Shown: positions 45,310-52,296 of the stretch, one piece after another
Layout of the letters: every line of letters starts with the position of its first letter
Numbering within the stretch: the stretch's first letter is position 1
NCBI RefSeq assembly: GCF_002237645.1
Contig: NZ_MJUZ01000002.1
Span: 1 to 64,000 of the forward strand
From: Desulfovibrio sp. MES5
Lineage (GTDB): Bacteria > Desulfobacterota > Desulfovibrionia > Desulfovibrionales > Desulfovibrionaceae
Length of the DNA stretch: 64,000 bases
Reading direction: 5' to 3'
Program-made: the position numbers and the translations under genes
The notes under the pieces: model-generated
Told to the model about the DNA's origin: nothing
Databases searched by the model: none
The model's input: only the letters and a program-made list of their open reading frames with translations

Positions 45310-46365
45310 ATGAAAGGGTTAGCGATGCTTCAGTTGAACGCCGTTGGCTGGATTGAGAAAGATGCTCCCAAGTGCGGCCCTCTGGACGCGCTGGTTCAGC
45401 CCCTGGCGGTCGCCCCCTGCACGTCTGACGTACACACGGTATGGGAAGGGGCGCTGGGCGACAGGCATAACCTCATACTCGGCCATGAAGCCGTGGGCGA
45501 GGTCGTGGAAGTGGGTTCGCTGGTGCGCGACTTCAAGCCTGGCGACAGGGTCATTGTGCCTGCCATCACGCCTGACTGGAATTCGCTGGAAGCTCAGGGA
45601 GGTTACTCTATGCATTCTGGCGGCATGCTGGCAGGATGGAAGTTTTCCAACTTCAAGGACGGCGTTTTTGCCGAGCTTTTTCATGTAAACGATGCGGATG
45701 GCAATCTTGCCCTTCTGCCCTCAGACATGGACCCCGCCGAAGCGGTCATGTTGAGCGACATGGTGCCCACAGGACTGCACGGCGCTGAATTGGCGGATGT
45801 GCAGTACGGGGATTCCGTGCTGGTTGTGGGCGTTGGCCCAGTGGGGCTTATGGCGGTGGCGGGGGCAGCTCTGCGCGGTGCGGGCAGAATATATGCTGTG
45901 GGTTCGCGGGCCTTATGTGTTGCGGCCGCCAGAAAATACGGCGCAACAGAGATCATCGATTACCGGCAGGGGGATTTGGCTTCGCAGGTGGCAAGCCTCA
46001 CGCGCGGTCAGGGCGTGGACAAGGCCATTATCGCAGGCGGCGATGTGGATACCTTTGCCGAGGTGGTCAAGGTGCTCAAGCCGGGCGGCCGCATCGGCAA
46101 CGTCAATTATCTGGGTTCGGGGGAGTATGTGAGGATTCCACGCGCGGCATGGGGCTGCGGCATGGGGCACAAGACCATAGCCGGAGGCCTGATGCCGGGC
46201 GGGCGTTTGCGCATGCAAAAACTGGCCAGCATGCTCGCGGTGGGGCGTCTTGACGTCGCGCCGCTGATCACGCACCGCTTCCACGGTTTTGACAGGATGG
46301 AAGAGGCTCTGATGCTCATGAAGGACAAGCCGCGCGATCTTATCAAGCCTGTGGTCACTCTGTAG
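45310..46365 (+). CDS. NADP-dependent secondary alcohol dehydrogenase
   Basis: 351 residues, co-linear with the Thermoanaerobacter brockii/Clostridium beijerinckii secondary alcohol dehydrogenases as I recall them. Catalytic zinc ligands Cys37, His59 and Asp150, with Glu60. The NADP-selecting residues Gly198-Ser199-Arg200 and Tyr218 are all present. The structural-zinc cysteines of other ADHs are absent, as in that family. It interconverts 2-propanol or 2-butanol with the ketones. AAAGGAG 6 bases before the ATG at 45310. A single-gene unit after a long, structured leader region, with a terminator. Confidence 0.93.
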   Translation: MKGLAMLQLNAVGWIEKDAPKCGPLDALVQPLAVAPCTSDVHTVWEGALGDRHNLILGHEAVGEVVEVGSLVRDFKPGDRVIVPAITPDWNSLEAQGGYSMHSGGMLAGWKFSNFKDGVFAELFHVNDADGNLALLPSDMDPAEAVMLSDMVPTGLHGAELADVQYGDSVLVVGVGPVGLMAVAGAALRGAGRIYAVGSRALCVAAARKYGATEIIDYRQGDLASQVASLTRGQGVDKAIIAGGDVDTFAEVVKVLKPGGRIGNVNYLGSGEYVRIPRAAWGCGMGHKTIAGGLMPGGRLRMQKLASMLAVGRLDVAPLITHRFHGFDRMEEALMLMKDKPRDLIKPVVTL

Positions 46366-46430
46366 GCAGTTTCATGTTGAGGCTGCCCTGACGGCTGTGT
46401 GACGGGCGGACTGCACTCCCGTGCAGCATT

Positions 46431-46465
46431 GGAGCATTTAACCTTTCCCAAAGATGCAATGCTCC
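46431..46465. repeat. GGAGCATT/AATGCTCC palindrome
   Basis: 8-bp arms around AACCTTTCCCAAAGATGC; a diverged member of the AGAGCA family. A degenerate CTTCGAG...CTCAAAG unit follows at about 46480-46502. Confidence 0.65.
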
Positions 46466-46550
46466 AGGCGGGCTCTGATCTTCGAGAAGTCATATCCTCA
46501 AAGGCAGGTTGCGCCGAGCCTGTCAGCAGTCAGTGCTAGATATTATAGAA

Positions 46551-46603
46551 AGGGAGCGCCATCCCGACTTCTGCCTGTCAGGCAGGGCGGGCGCTCTTCT
46601 TTT
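46551..46603 (+). terminator. alcohol dehydrogenase terminator
   Basis: Outer stem GAGCGCC/GGCGCTC with an inner GCCTG/CAGGC hairpin, followed by TTCTTTTA. Confidence 0.75.
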
Positions 46604-46644
46604 ATGGCTTTAGCCAGTTGAGCGCGCCAGCGCGCGAAACAGAG

Positions 46645-47325
46645 AACCACCCGCTATGCGGGTGGGGACAAAGTGTTATACACACAAAAACACCCTTCCT
46701 GTACGATGAAGTTGTTCAAGCTCATCGTAATTTTTAAAGAAGGGTGTTTTTGTTATGGGAACCAAGGCCCAAAGCTTAGCTCACACAAAATGGCTGAGCA
46801 AGTATCATATCGTGTTTACCCCTAAGTATCGAAGAAAAATAATATTCGCACAACTGCGCGATAGTATAAAATAAATCATGCAGAGTCTTTGTAAGTACAA
46901 AGGGGTAGAGATTTTAAAAGGGCACTTGATGCCAGACCATATACACATGCTGGTGAGTATCCCGCCAAAGATCAGCGTATCGAGTTTTATGGGGTATTTG
47001 AAAGGCAAAAGCTCACTGATGATCTTTGATAACCACGCAAACCTTAAGTACAAGTTCGGCAACAGAAAGTTTTGAGCCGAAGGATACTATGTCAGCACAG
47101 TCGGACTCAACGAGGCAACGATCAGAAAATATATCCAGCAGCAGGAGAAGCATGACATTTTGCAAGATAAGTTGAGTACGCGCGAGTATCAAGACCCCTT
47201 CAAGGGGTAGCCAAAGCGACAATGGCACTGGGATTGAACGCAGTGAAAGCCAGCGTCTTTAGGCGCAGCCGGCAACAGGCCCTTACAGGGCCAGAGCAAA
47301 CCACCCGCTATGCGGGTGGTGCTGA
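46645..47325 (+). mobile_element. IS200-type insertion sequence
   Basis: Identical end hairpins CCACCCGC-TAT-GCGGGTGG at about 46647-46665 and 47300-47318 mark the left and right ends, as expected for IS200/IS605-family elements that lack inverted repeats. Inside lies one tnpA frame. Ahead of it a long stem AACACCCTTC/GAAGGGTGTT (about 46688-46750) resembles the IS200 leader hairpin that limits transposase translation. No tnpB is present. Exact ends and target site cannot be fixed without an empty-site comparison. Confidence 0.85.
46755..47210 (+). pseudogene. tnpA: broken IS200 TnpA Y1 transposase
   Basis: 152 codons from ATG to TAG, frame intact in length but with two in-frame stops: TAA at codon 40 (46872-46874) and TGA at codon 107 (47073-47075). 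The second replaces what is normally Trp in the KFWxxGYYV block. The HUH motif PDHIHML and the GYYV segment with the catalytic Tyr region are otherwise well kept, as are KYHIVFTPKYRRK and the SSFMGYLKGKSSL block. Two point mutations, no frameshift: recently inactivated. It would need help in trans to move. Confidence 0.9.
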
Positions 47326-47351
47326 TTTCAAACTGAAAATATTCTGGAGGC

Positions 47352-48491
47352 TTACAGCATTTCCAAAAAGGCTTCGACGCGCACCTTGAGCTGTTCGGTA
47401 TCGGTTTCGGAGTAGTCGGTCTCTACCTGAAGGTAGGGCAGGCCCAGGTCATTCTGCACAAATTTTTTCAGGGTCCAGGCTTCCACGGCATAGGTCTGGC
47501 AGCCCTGCCAGGTCAGGTCCACCACGGCATCCACAGAAAAGTCGGACGTCATCTGCCGCAGGGCGACGTAACGGTTGGGATTGGGCGACATGACGGCGCA
47601 GGGCACGTCAAGGTAGCGGCGGGCCATGACGGTCAGCGGGTCGCCGTCTTCTTCCATCATGACGCGGGTTTTTTTGTAGGCAGAGCAGTTGTCCAGGCAT
47701 ACGACGCTGCCGCCGCATTCTTCAATGAGGCGCACAACCTTGTGCGAACCGAGGCCCACGGGAACTCCGGTCAGCAGAATGCGCGGGGCTTCGGGGCTGG
47801 TTGCGCCCTGGCCCGCGTCGGCCAGGCGGCCCATTTCTTCCGCCAGCTCTTCCAGCATGGCGATGCCCACTTCCTTGTCGGGAAAGAAGGAGGTTTTGAA
47901 GGCGATCTCCACCAGTTCCACGCCGGTGACAGGCGAGGGTTTGCGCTGGGCCAGATCCATGACGGCCTTGAGCGCCAGGCGTTCGCGATTCATGAGCCTG
48001 ATGGCGTCACGCAGCTTTGCATCACTGATCTTTACGTCGAATTCCTGCTCAAGGCGGCGCACCAGACCCTCAAACTGGTTGCGCCAGTAGTTCAGCGCGT
48101 CATTGTCCTGAATCTGCGGCAATTGCAGCAATGCTATGGGCTTGTAGGGCGCCAGCAGCTCATACATTTTTTTCTTGCCGTCACAGGTGGTGTCGGCCAC
48201 CACGATGTCGGCGGCGGCAAGATAGGGGCAGCTGTCCTTGAGGGCAAAGCCGAAGCTGCTCTTGATGAGGGGGCAGAGAGAGCGGGGCAGGATTTCTTCC
48301 GCCGCCGGGATGGAGTCGTTCTTGGTGCCGCAGAGAGAAACCGGAATGGCCCCGGCGGCCAGCGCGATTTCTGACGGCGAGTACAGACAGAACTGCCCAA
48401 CGACCTTTTTGCCGTTCTGCTTGGCCTCCGTAAGGTTGAGCACATTTTTTTCAAAAGCGGTGGTGATTTTGTCAAAACTGGCGCACTTCAT
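47352..48491 (-). CDS. double-cubane-cluster protein, 2-hydroxyacyl-CoA dehydratase family (YjiM-like)
   Basis: 379 residues of the HgdB family. Seven cysteines lie in the blocks QFC35LY, SLC54GT, SLC73PLIKSS, SC88PY, TTC103DGKKKMYE, DNC-SAY and GC-QTYAVE. These match the pattern of E. coli YjiM and the Carboxydothermus double-cubane protein, which bear an Fe8S9-type cluster and reduce small molecules with electrons pushed by ATP hydrolysis. It is a single subunit, not the alpha/beta pair of true dehydratases. The activator lies just upstream. GGAG is 6 bases before the ATG at 48491; earlier ATGs fall in the repeat. Physiological substrate unknown. Confidence 0.85.
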   Translation of the reverse strand: MKCASFDKITTAFEKNVLNLTEAKQNGKKVVGQFCLYSPSEIALAAGAIPVSLCGTKNDSIPAAEEILPRSLCPLIKSSFGFALKDSCPYLAAADIVVADTTCDGKKKMYELLAPYKPIALLQLPQIQDNDALNYWRNQFEGLVRRLEQEFDVKISDAKLRDAIRLMNRERLALKAVMDLAQRKPSPVTGVELVEIAFKTSFFPDKEVGIAMLEELAEEMGRLADAGQGATSPEAPRILLTGVPVGLGSHKVVRLIEECGGSVVCLDNCSAYKKTRVMMEEDGDPLTVMARRYLDVPCAVMSPNPNRYVALRQMTSDFSVDAVVDLTWQGCQTYAVEAWTLKKFVQNDLGLPYLQVETDYSETDTEQLKVRVEAFLEML

Positions 48492-48534
48492 GACTGCTCC
48501 TTTGTTTTGGCCTTGAGTGGCCGGACTTTTCTTT

Positions 48535-48688
48535 GGGAAACGCTGATTTATTCCGTTTGGCGGCGTTGCTTCACTTTTTTTGAAACAGTCGAGGACGGAA
48601 GAGTCCACTCCTGCTTCAAAAAAAGATCGCGCCTTGCCAAACGAAACAACTGCGCGTTTCCAAGAGGCTATTTAATCAGTATTTTTTA
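48535..48688. repeat. 155-bp imperfect-palindrome repeat, copy 3
   Basis: Same order of nested arms as copies 1 and 2. It fills the gap between the activator and reductase genes, so it lies inside a probable operon transcript. Confidence 0.85.
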
Positions 48689-49471
48689 TTTTTTTCGTTC
48701 AAGCCTTTGGGCTGCCAGCAGGGCCGCGCCCAGCGCTCCTACCAGTTGCGGCTGTTCCGGCACCTGCACGGGCATGTCGAGCTCCTGGGCAAGAAAACCG
48801 CAAAAGGCGGGGCTGGTGGCCAGGCCTCCTGTAAACACGCACTGGCCGGTAAAGGCGATGCGGCGGGCAAGGCCTCGCATGCGTCTGGCTATGGACACGA
48901 AAACCCCGGCCGCCAGATCGGCGGGCGGGGTTCCCTGTGCCAGAAGACCTACAATCTCCGTTTCAGCAAAGACGGCGCACATGCTTGATATGGGCACAGG
49001 CACGCCATTGGCGGCGGTTTGGCCCAGTTCATCCAGGGGCATGCCCAGGATGCCTGCCAGCACCTGCAAAAAACGCCCTGTGCCTGCGGCGCATTTGTCG
49101 TTCATGACAAAGTCGCGCACGCCGCCGTTTTCATCCAGGCTGATGGCCTTGCTGTCCTGCCCGCCGATGTCGAGCACAACGCCGGAACCGGGAAAAAGCC
49201 ACGAGGCCCCTTTGGCGTGACAGGTGATTTCAGTAACGGTTTTTTGCGCAAAGGGCAGGGCGATGCGCCCGTAGCCAGTGGCCACGACCTGCCCGAGATC
49301 CTGGCGGCTTGCGCCAGCCTCGCGACAGGCGGCGTCCAGAACCGCCTCGCCAGCCTCGCGCGTGTTCCACCCCGTAGGCAGCAGGGCGCTGCCAGCCACG
49401 GATCGGGCGGCAGAATCAAAGATCACGGCCTTGGCGGCCACAGAGCCTACGTCTATTCCGGCTGAAAGCAT
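48686..49471 (-). CDS. ATP-dependent activator of the double-cubane protein (YjiL/HgdC-like)
   Basis: 261 residues of the BadF/BadG/HgdC ASKHA ATPase family. Phosphate-1 motif GIDVGSVAAKAV (5-16), GGQDSKAI (about 103-110), and the two cysteines that hold the bridging 4Fe-4S cluster of the dimer: Cys127 in NDKCAAGTG and Cys165 in SSMCAVFAETE. It hydrolyses ATP to drive one electron into its partner. AGGAG lies before the ATG at 49471. Next downstream gene is the partner reductase, separated by the third 155-bp repeat. Confidence 0.9.
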   Translation of the reverse strand: MLSAGIDVGSVAAKAVIFDSAARSVAGSALLPTGWNTREAGEAVLDAACREAGASRQDLGQVVATGYGRIALPFAQKTVTEITCHAKGASWLFPGSGVVLDIGGQDSKAISLDENGGVRDFVMNDKCAAGTGRFLQVLAGILGMPLDELGQTAANGVPVPISSMCAVFAETEIVGLLAQGTPPADLAAGVFVSIARRMRGLARRIAFTGQCVFTGGLATSPAFCGFLAQELDMPVQVPEQPQLVGALGAALLAAQRLERKK

Positions 49472-49536
49472 TGTTTTTCTCCTGTGCGCAACGAGCGTCC
49501 GTCGGGTTGTCCGCACGTGGGCGCATCCGGCGTAAA

Positions 49537-49568
49537 GGCCAAAAAAAGCCCCGCTGGCGGCGGGGTTG
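49537..49568 (-). terminator. terminator upstream of the activator gene
   Basis: Stem CCCCGCC/GGCGGGG-type with GCCA loop, followed on the minus strand by seven T. It would shield the reductase operon from minus-strand transcripts starting upstream, such as the PadR gene. Confidence 0.75.
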
Positions 49569-50043
49569 CGCTGTGAAGGAGAAGAACCGGCGGAATCTCT
49601 GAACCGCCTTCTGATAAAATACCAGGGCGCTGTTCAGAAATTCAGGCGGGACAACCTGCCCCACAGCGCCAGTATTCAGGTCATGCCGGAGCGCGTCAGG
49701 CTCCGGCCGTCACAGGACGCGCACGCAGCGCACAGGCCGCAAAAGGCCGAAGGCGTATATTCAACCGCCTCCCGTGCGCGCGTCAGCACCTGTGTTTGCA
49801 TATATTCTCCAGAGGCATCAGAGCCGTTTTTTACATGTATTGCCGACAGCGTCAGCCTGCGCCCGTGAAAGCGGCGTGCCGCAATGGGGCTGCCACAATT
49901 GGTTTGGCGCAATCGTTTTGGCTTGTCCCTTCGGGCAAGGCCGGATGGACCGGGCAAGGCCGGGTGGACAGGGCAGGCCGGGCAGCCTGCGTCAGACCCG
50001 ACAGGCAGCACGCAGGGCATATCCGCAAAAGCACTCTTGATGG
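49569..50043. other. intergenic, short tandem repeat
   Basis: No gene seen. At about 49926-49980 three ~19-bp units built on GGGCAAGGCCGGRTGGAC follow each other. Short frames here are low-complexity. Confidence 0.5.
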
Positions 50044-50652
50044 TCAACTATCCTCAAAAGAACCAGAACTGTCAATTGGCGCGCTTTGCAGAGCGGATGC
50101 GCAGCGGCATTGCCTGCCCGCTCCCGCGCGGGGCTGGCCCGCAGGCGGAACTGCAGGGTCGGAGTTGCCCCGCGCCGTCCCCGGTGCGGCATCCAGCACA
50201 CGCCGTATGTTATCCACAAGCCCGCCAACGGAAGCGAGATAGTCTTCAAGAGTGCCCAGCCACTGTTCAAGGCAGGAGCGCCCCTTGGCCGCAAGGGCAT
50301 ACTGCCTGCGGGCCGGGCCGCTGCCTTGCAGGTCCCAGGCGCAGTGCACGAGCCCTTCCTGCTCCATGCTCTTGAGCACGCGATAGAGACCCGCCGGGTC
50401 CGGCGGCTGCCCGTGAAATATGGCCATGCCGGCCAGGCGCTCAAGAATACGATAACCGTGCAGATTTTCGCCCGCCAGCACCGTCAGGATGGCGGGGCGC
50501 ACCAGCTTAACGAGGTTTTTGCCCGTGCAGGCGCAACCCTCGAAGGGCTTTTCGTCCTGAACCGAAAAATCCTGTGGATCTGTCATGTCTGCGTCATCTC
50601 CCGTGCCGGGATGGGGTGGTGGCTTGAGTTTGTTCATTGGATTCATGCGCAT
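50044..50652 (-). CDS. PadR-family transcriptional regulator
   Basis: 202 residues. A PadR winged helix runs from about 45 to 130 with ILTVLAGENLHGYRILERL, GLYRVLKSMEQEGLV and the wing QGSGPARRQYALAAKGR. It is preceded by CACTG and followed by a dimerisation helix and a Ser/Arg-rich tail. The start is uncertain: ATG at 50652 has AAGGT about 8 bases upstream, while 50586 begins closer to the domain. Divergent from the radical SAM gene with a ~400-base gap, suggesting it controls that gene. Confidence 0.75.
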   Translation of the reverse strand: MRMNPMNKLKPPPHPGTGDDADMTDPQDFSVQDEKPFEGCACTGKNLVKLVRPAILTVLAGENLHGYRILERLAGMAIFHGQPPDPAGLYRVLKSMEQEGLVHCAWDLQGSGPARRQYALAAKGRSCLEQWLGTLEDYLASVGGLVDNIRRVLDAAPGTARGNSDPAVPPAGQPRAGAGRQCRCASALQSAPIDSSGSFEDS

Positions 50653-51052
50653 TCCGTGACCTTGCGCTTCGTGCGAGGGCACGTGGCTCGCAGCGGCAAT
50701 CTGCCGCCGCACGGCTCAGGGAAAGCGCCGCTCCTGTGTGTACCCTAGCCAGAGGCGCGGGCCTTGTCGAGTCTGCCCGGCAGGGGGTTGTCCCGATTCT
50801 GCACGGGCATAATCAAAGTGTGTTGCTCTGTTATTTGACTTGGTCTAGTAGTGGGGATACTCGGATAACATCGGTTTCAATAAAAGCGTGCGCCATACGC
50901 AGGTAGAGCGCGGGCAGAGCGCGACCCGACGCGAACAGGGCACGGCCCTATGCGAACAGGGCGCGGCCCGACTCGGCCATGCGGGGCCATGCGGGGCTTT
51001 GTGGGGCGCGGATAAGCGCGGAAAAGGCGGCACAGCCGCCGGGAGGCATATC
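50653..51052. other. divergent intergenic region
   Basis: No gene seen. Between about 50900 and 51000 short direct repeats of GCGAACAGGGC- and CGGCCATGCGGGGC-type follow each other. Likely holds the divergent promoters; none could be assigned firmly. Confidence 0.4.
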
Positions 51053-52021
51053 ATGCCAGAGGACGCGGCAAAGGCATTTTCCGTCAGTGAAGAAGCACGT
51101 CTGCTGCTGGATACCGCTGTCAGCGACAGGCGCATCGCCCATCTGCTTGAAAAGGCGGACGGCATGAGCCGCAGTCTGGCAGAGAGCCGGGGCTTTGTAT
51201 GGGCGGCCATTGGCATTGACAGCACACCCTGCGATATGGGCTGTACGTTTTGCAGTCAGGCCGCGTGTTGGGACGTTTATAAGACTGCCCCGCCCCTGAC
51301 GGCAGAGACGATTGTGGAAAAAGCCGGGCAATTGGCCGACGGCGGGGCGGATTTTGTGGTTTTGCGCACGACGCAGCACTACCCCCTGGAGGTTTTGCAG
51401 CGCCTGGGCCGCCTGACGCGGGACCGCATCGGCAGCGATATCCACCTTGTCATCAATACGGGCGAAATGAGTGCTGACGATGTCAGGGCGCTCAAGGATT
51501 CGGGCTTTACCATGTCCTACCATGTGGTCAGGCTGCGCGAGGGCGTGGACACGGGGCACAGCGTGGACATGCGCATGCGCACCATCGAGAATGTGCTCAA
51601 GGGCGGCCTTGAATTGCAATATCTCATTGAGCCTCTCGGGCCGGAACACAGCGCTGACGAGATACTGGTCGAAGCCCGCCGCGCGCGCGAAGTGGGCGCA
51701 TCGGGCACGGGCGTGATGGCGCGGGTGCCCATTATGGGCACGCCTCTGGCTCGTTATGGGCAGGTATCCGACGCCTATCTCAAACGGGTGGCCGCCCTTG
51801 CCCGGCTGGAGTATCCCGACGGCGGGCGGCATCTCTGCGTACACCCGCCCACGCCCCAGACCCTTCGCTGCGGCGCCAACACCATTATTGTGGAACAGGC
51901 CGCCAACCCCCGTGATACGTCCTCAAGCATCAGCCCCTGGCGTGGGTTTGACCTGCCCGGCGCACGCGCGGTGCTGCGCGAGGCAGGACTTGAGGTGCGC
52001 CAGGCCAGGGCCGAAGCGTGA
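51053..52021 (+). CDS. BioB/HydE/PylB-like radical SAM enzyme of unknown substrate
   Basis: 322 residues. The 4Fe-4S motif is C60-x3-C64-x2-C67 (CDMGCTFC), with a further Cys72. A TIM-barrel radical SAM body follows with a BATS-like C-terminal region (VHPPTPQTLRCGANTIIVEQAANPRDT). Order and length resemble the biotin-synthase/HydE/PylB class, but the auxiliary-cluster ligands of BioB are not clear and no biotin, hydrogenase or pyrrolysine genes are near. GGAGG 6 bases before the ATG. A PadR-type regulator is divergent. Substrate unknown. Confidence 0.8.
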   Translation: MPEDAAKAFSVSEEARLLLDTAVSDRRIAHLLEKADGMSRSLAESRGFVWAAIGIDSTPCDMGCTFCSQAACWDVYKTAPPLTAETIVEKAGQLADGGADFVVLRTTQHYPLEVLQRLGRLTRDRIGSDIHLVINTGEMSADDVRALKDSGFTMSYHVVRLREGVDTGHSVDMRMRTIENVLKGGLELQYLIEPLGPEHSADEILVEARRAREVGASGTGVMARVPIMGTPLARYGQVSDAYLKRVAALARLEYPDGGRHLCVHPPTPQTLRCGANTIIVEQAANPRDTSSSISPWRGFDLPGARAVLREAGLEVRQARAEA

Positions 52022-52235
52022 AGATTGCAAGGGCTTGGGCTGCCTGGATGTGGCGCGTGGCCGCACCCAGGCTGTTCGGGTCTGGTCTGTGGCAGGCTAC
52101 AGCACTGATCGTTTCGGCGGGTGTTATGGACATGCACAGCGTGAGGCAACGCCACCTGCGGGCGTTCGCATGTGGGACGCCGGGCCTTTAACCCCGTGCG
52201 CCATGTGTCCCTTCCCTATGCGCTTTCGCATATGA

Positions 52236-52276
52236 CAAGCGCCCTCTGCGTGCGGCAGAGGGCGCTTATTTTTCAG
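52236..52276. terminator. terminator between the radical SAM gene and the membrane-protein operon
   Basis: Stem AAGCGCCCTCTGC/GCAGAGGGCGCTT with a 5-base loop; T-run on the plus side and A/T on the other, serving converging genes. Confidence 0.9.
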
Positions 52277-52296
52277 TGGGTCAGAGGCTCGCGGGC

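Noticed and set aside
47352..48608. A longer start for the double-cubane protein at 48608
   Set aside because: The added 39 residues are translated from the 155-bp repeat; the ATG at 48491 has a good ribosome site and begins the family match.
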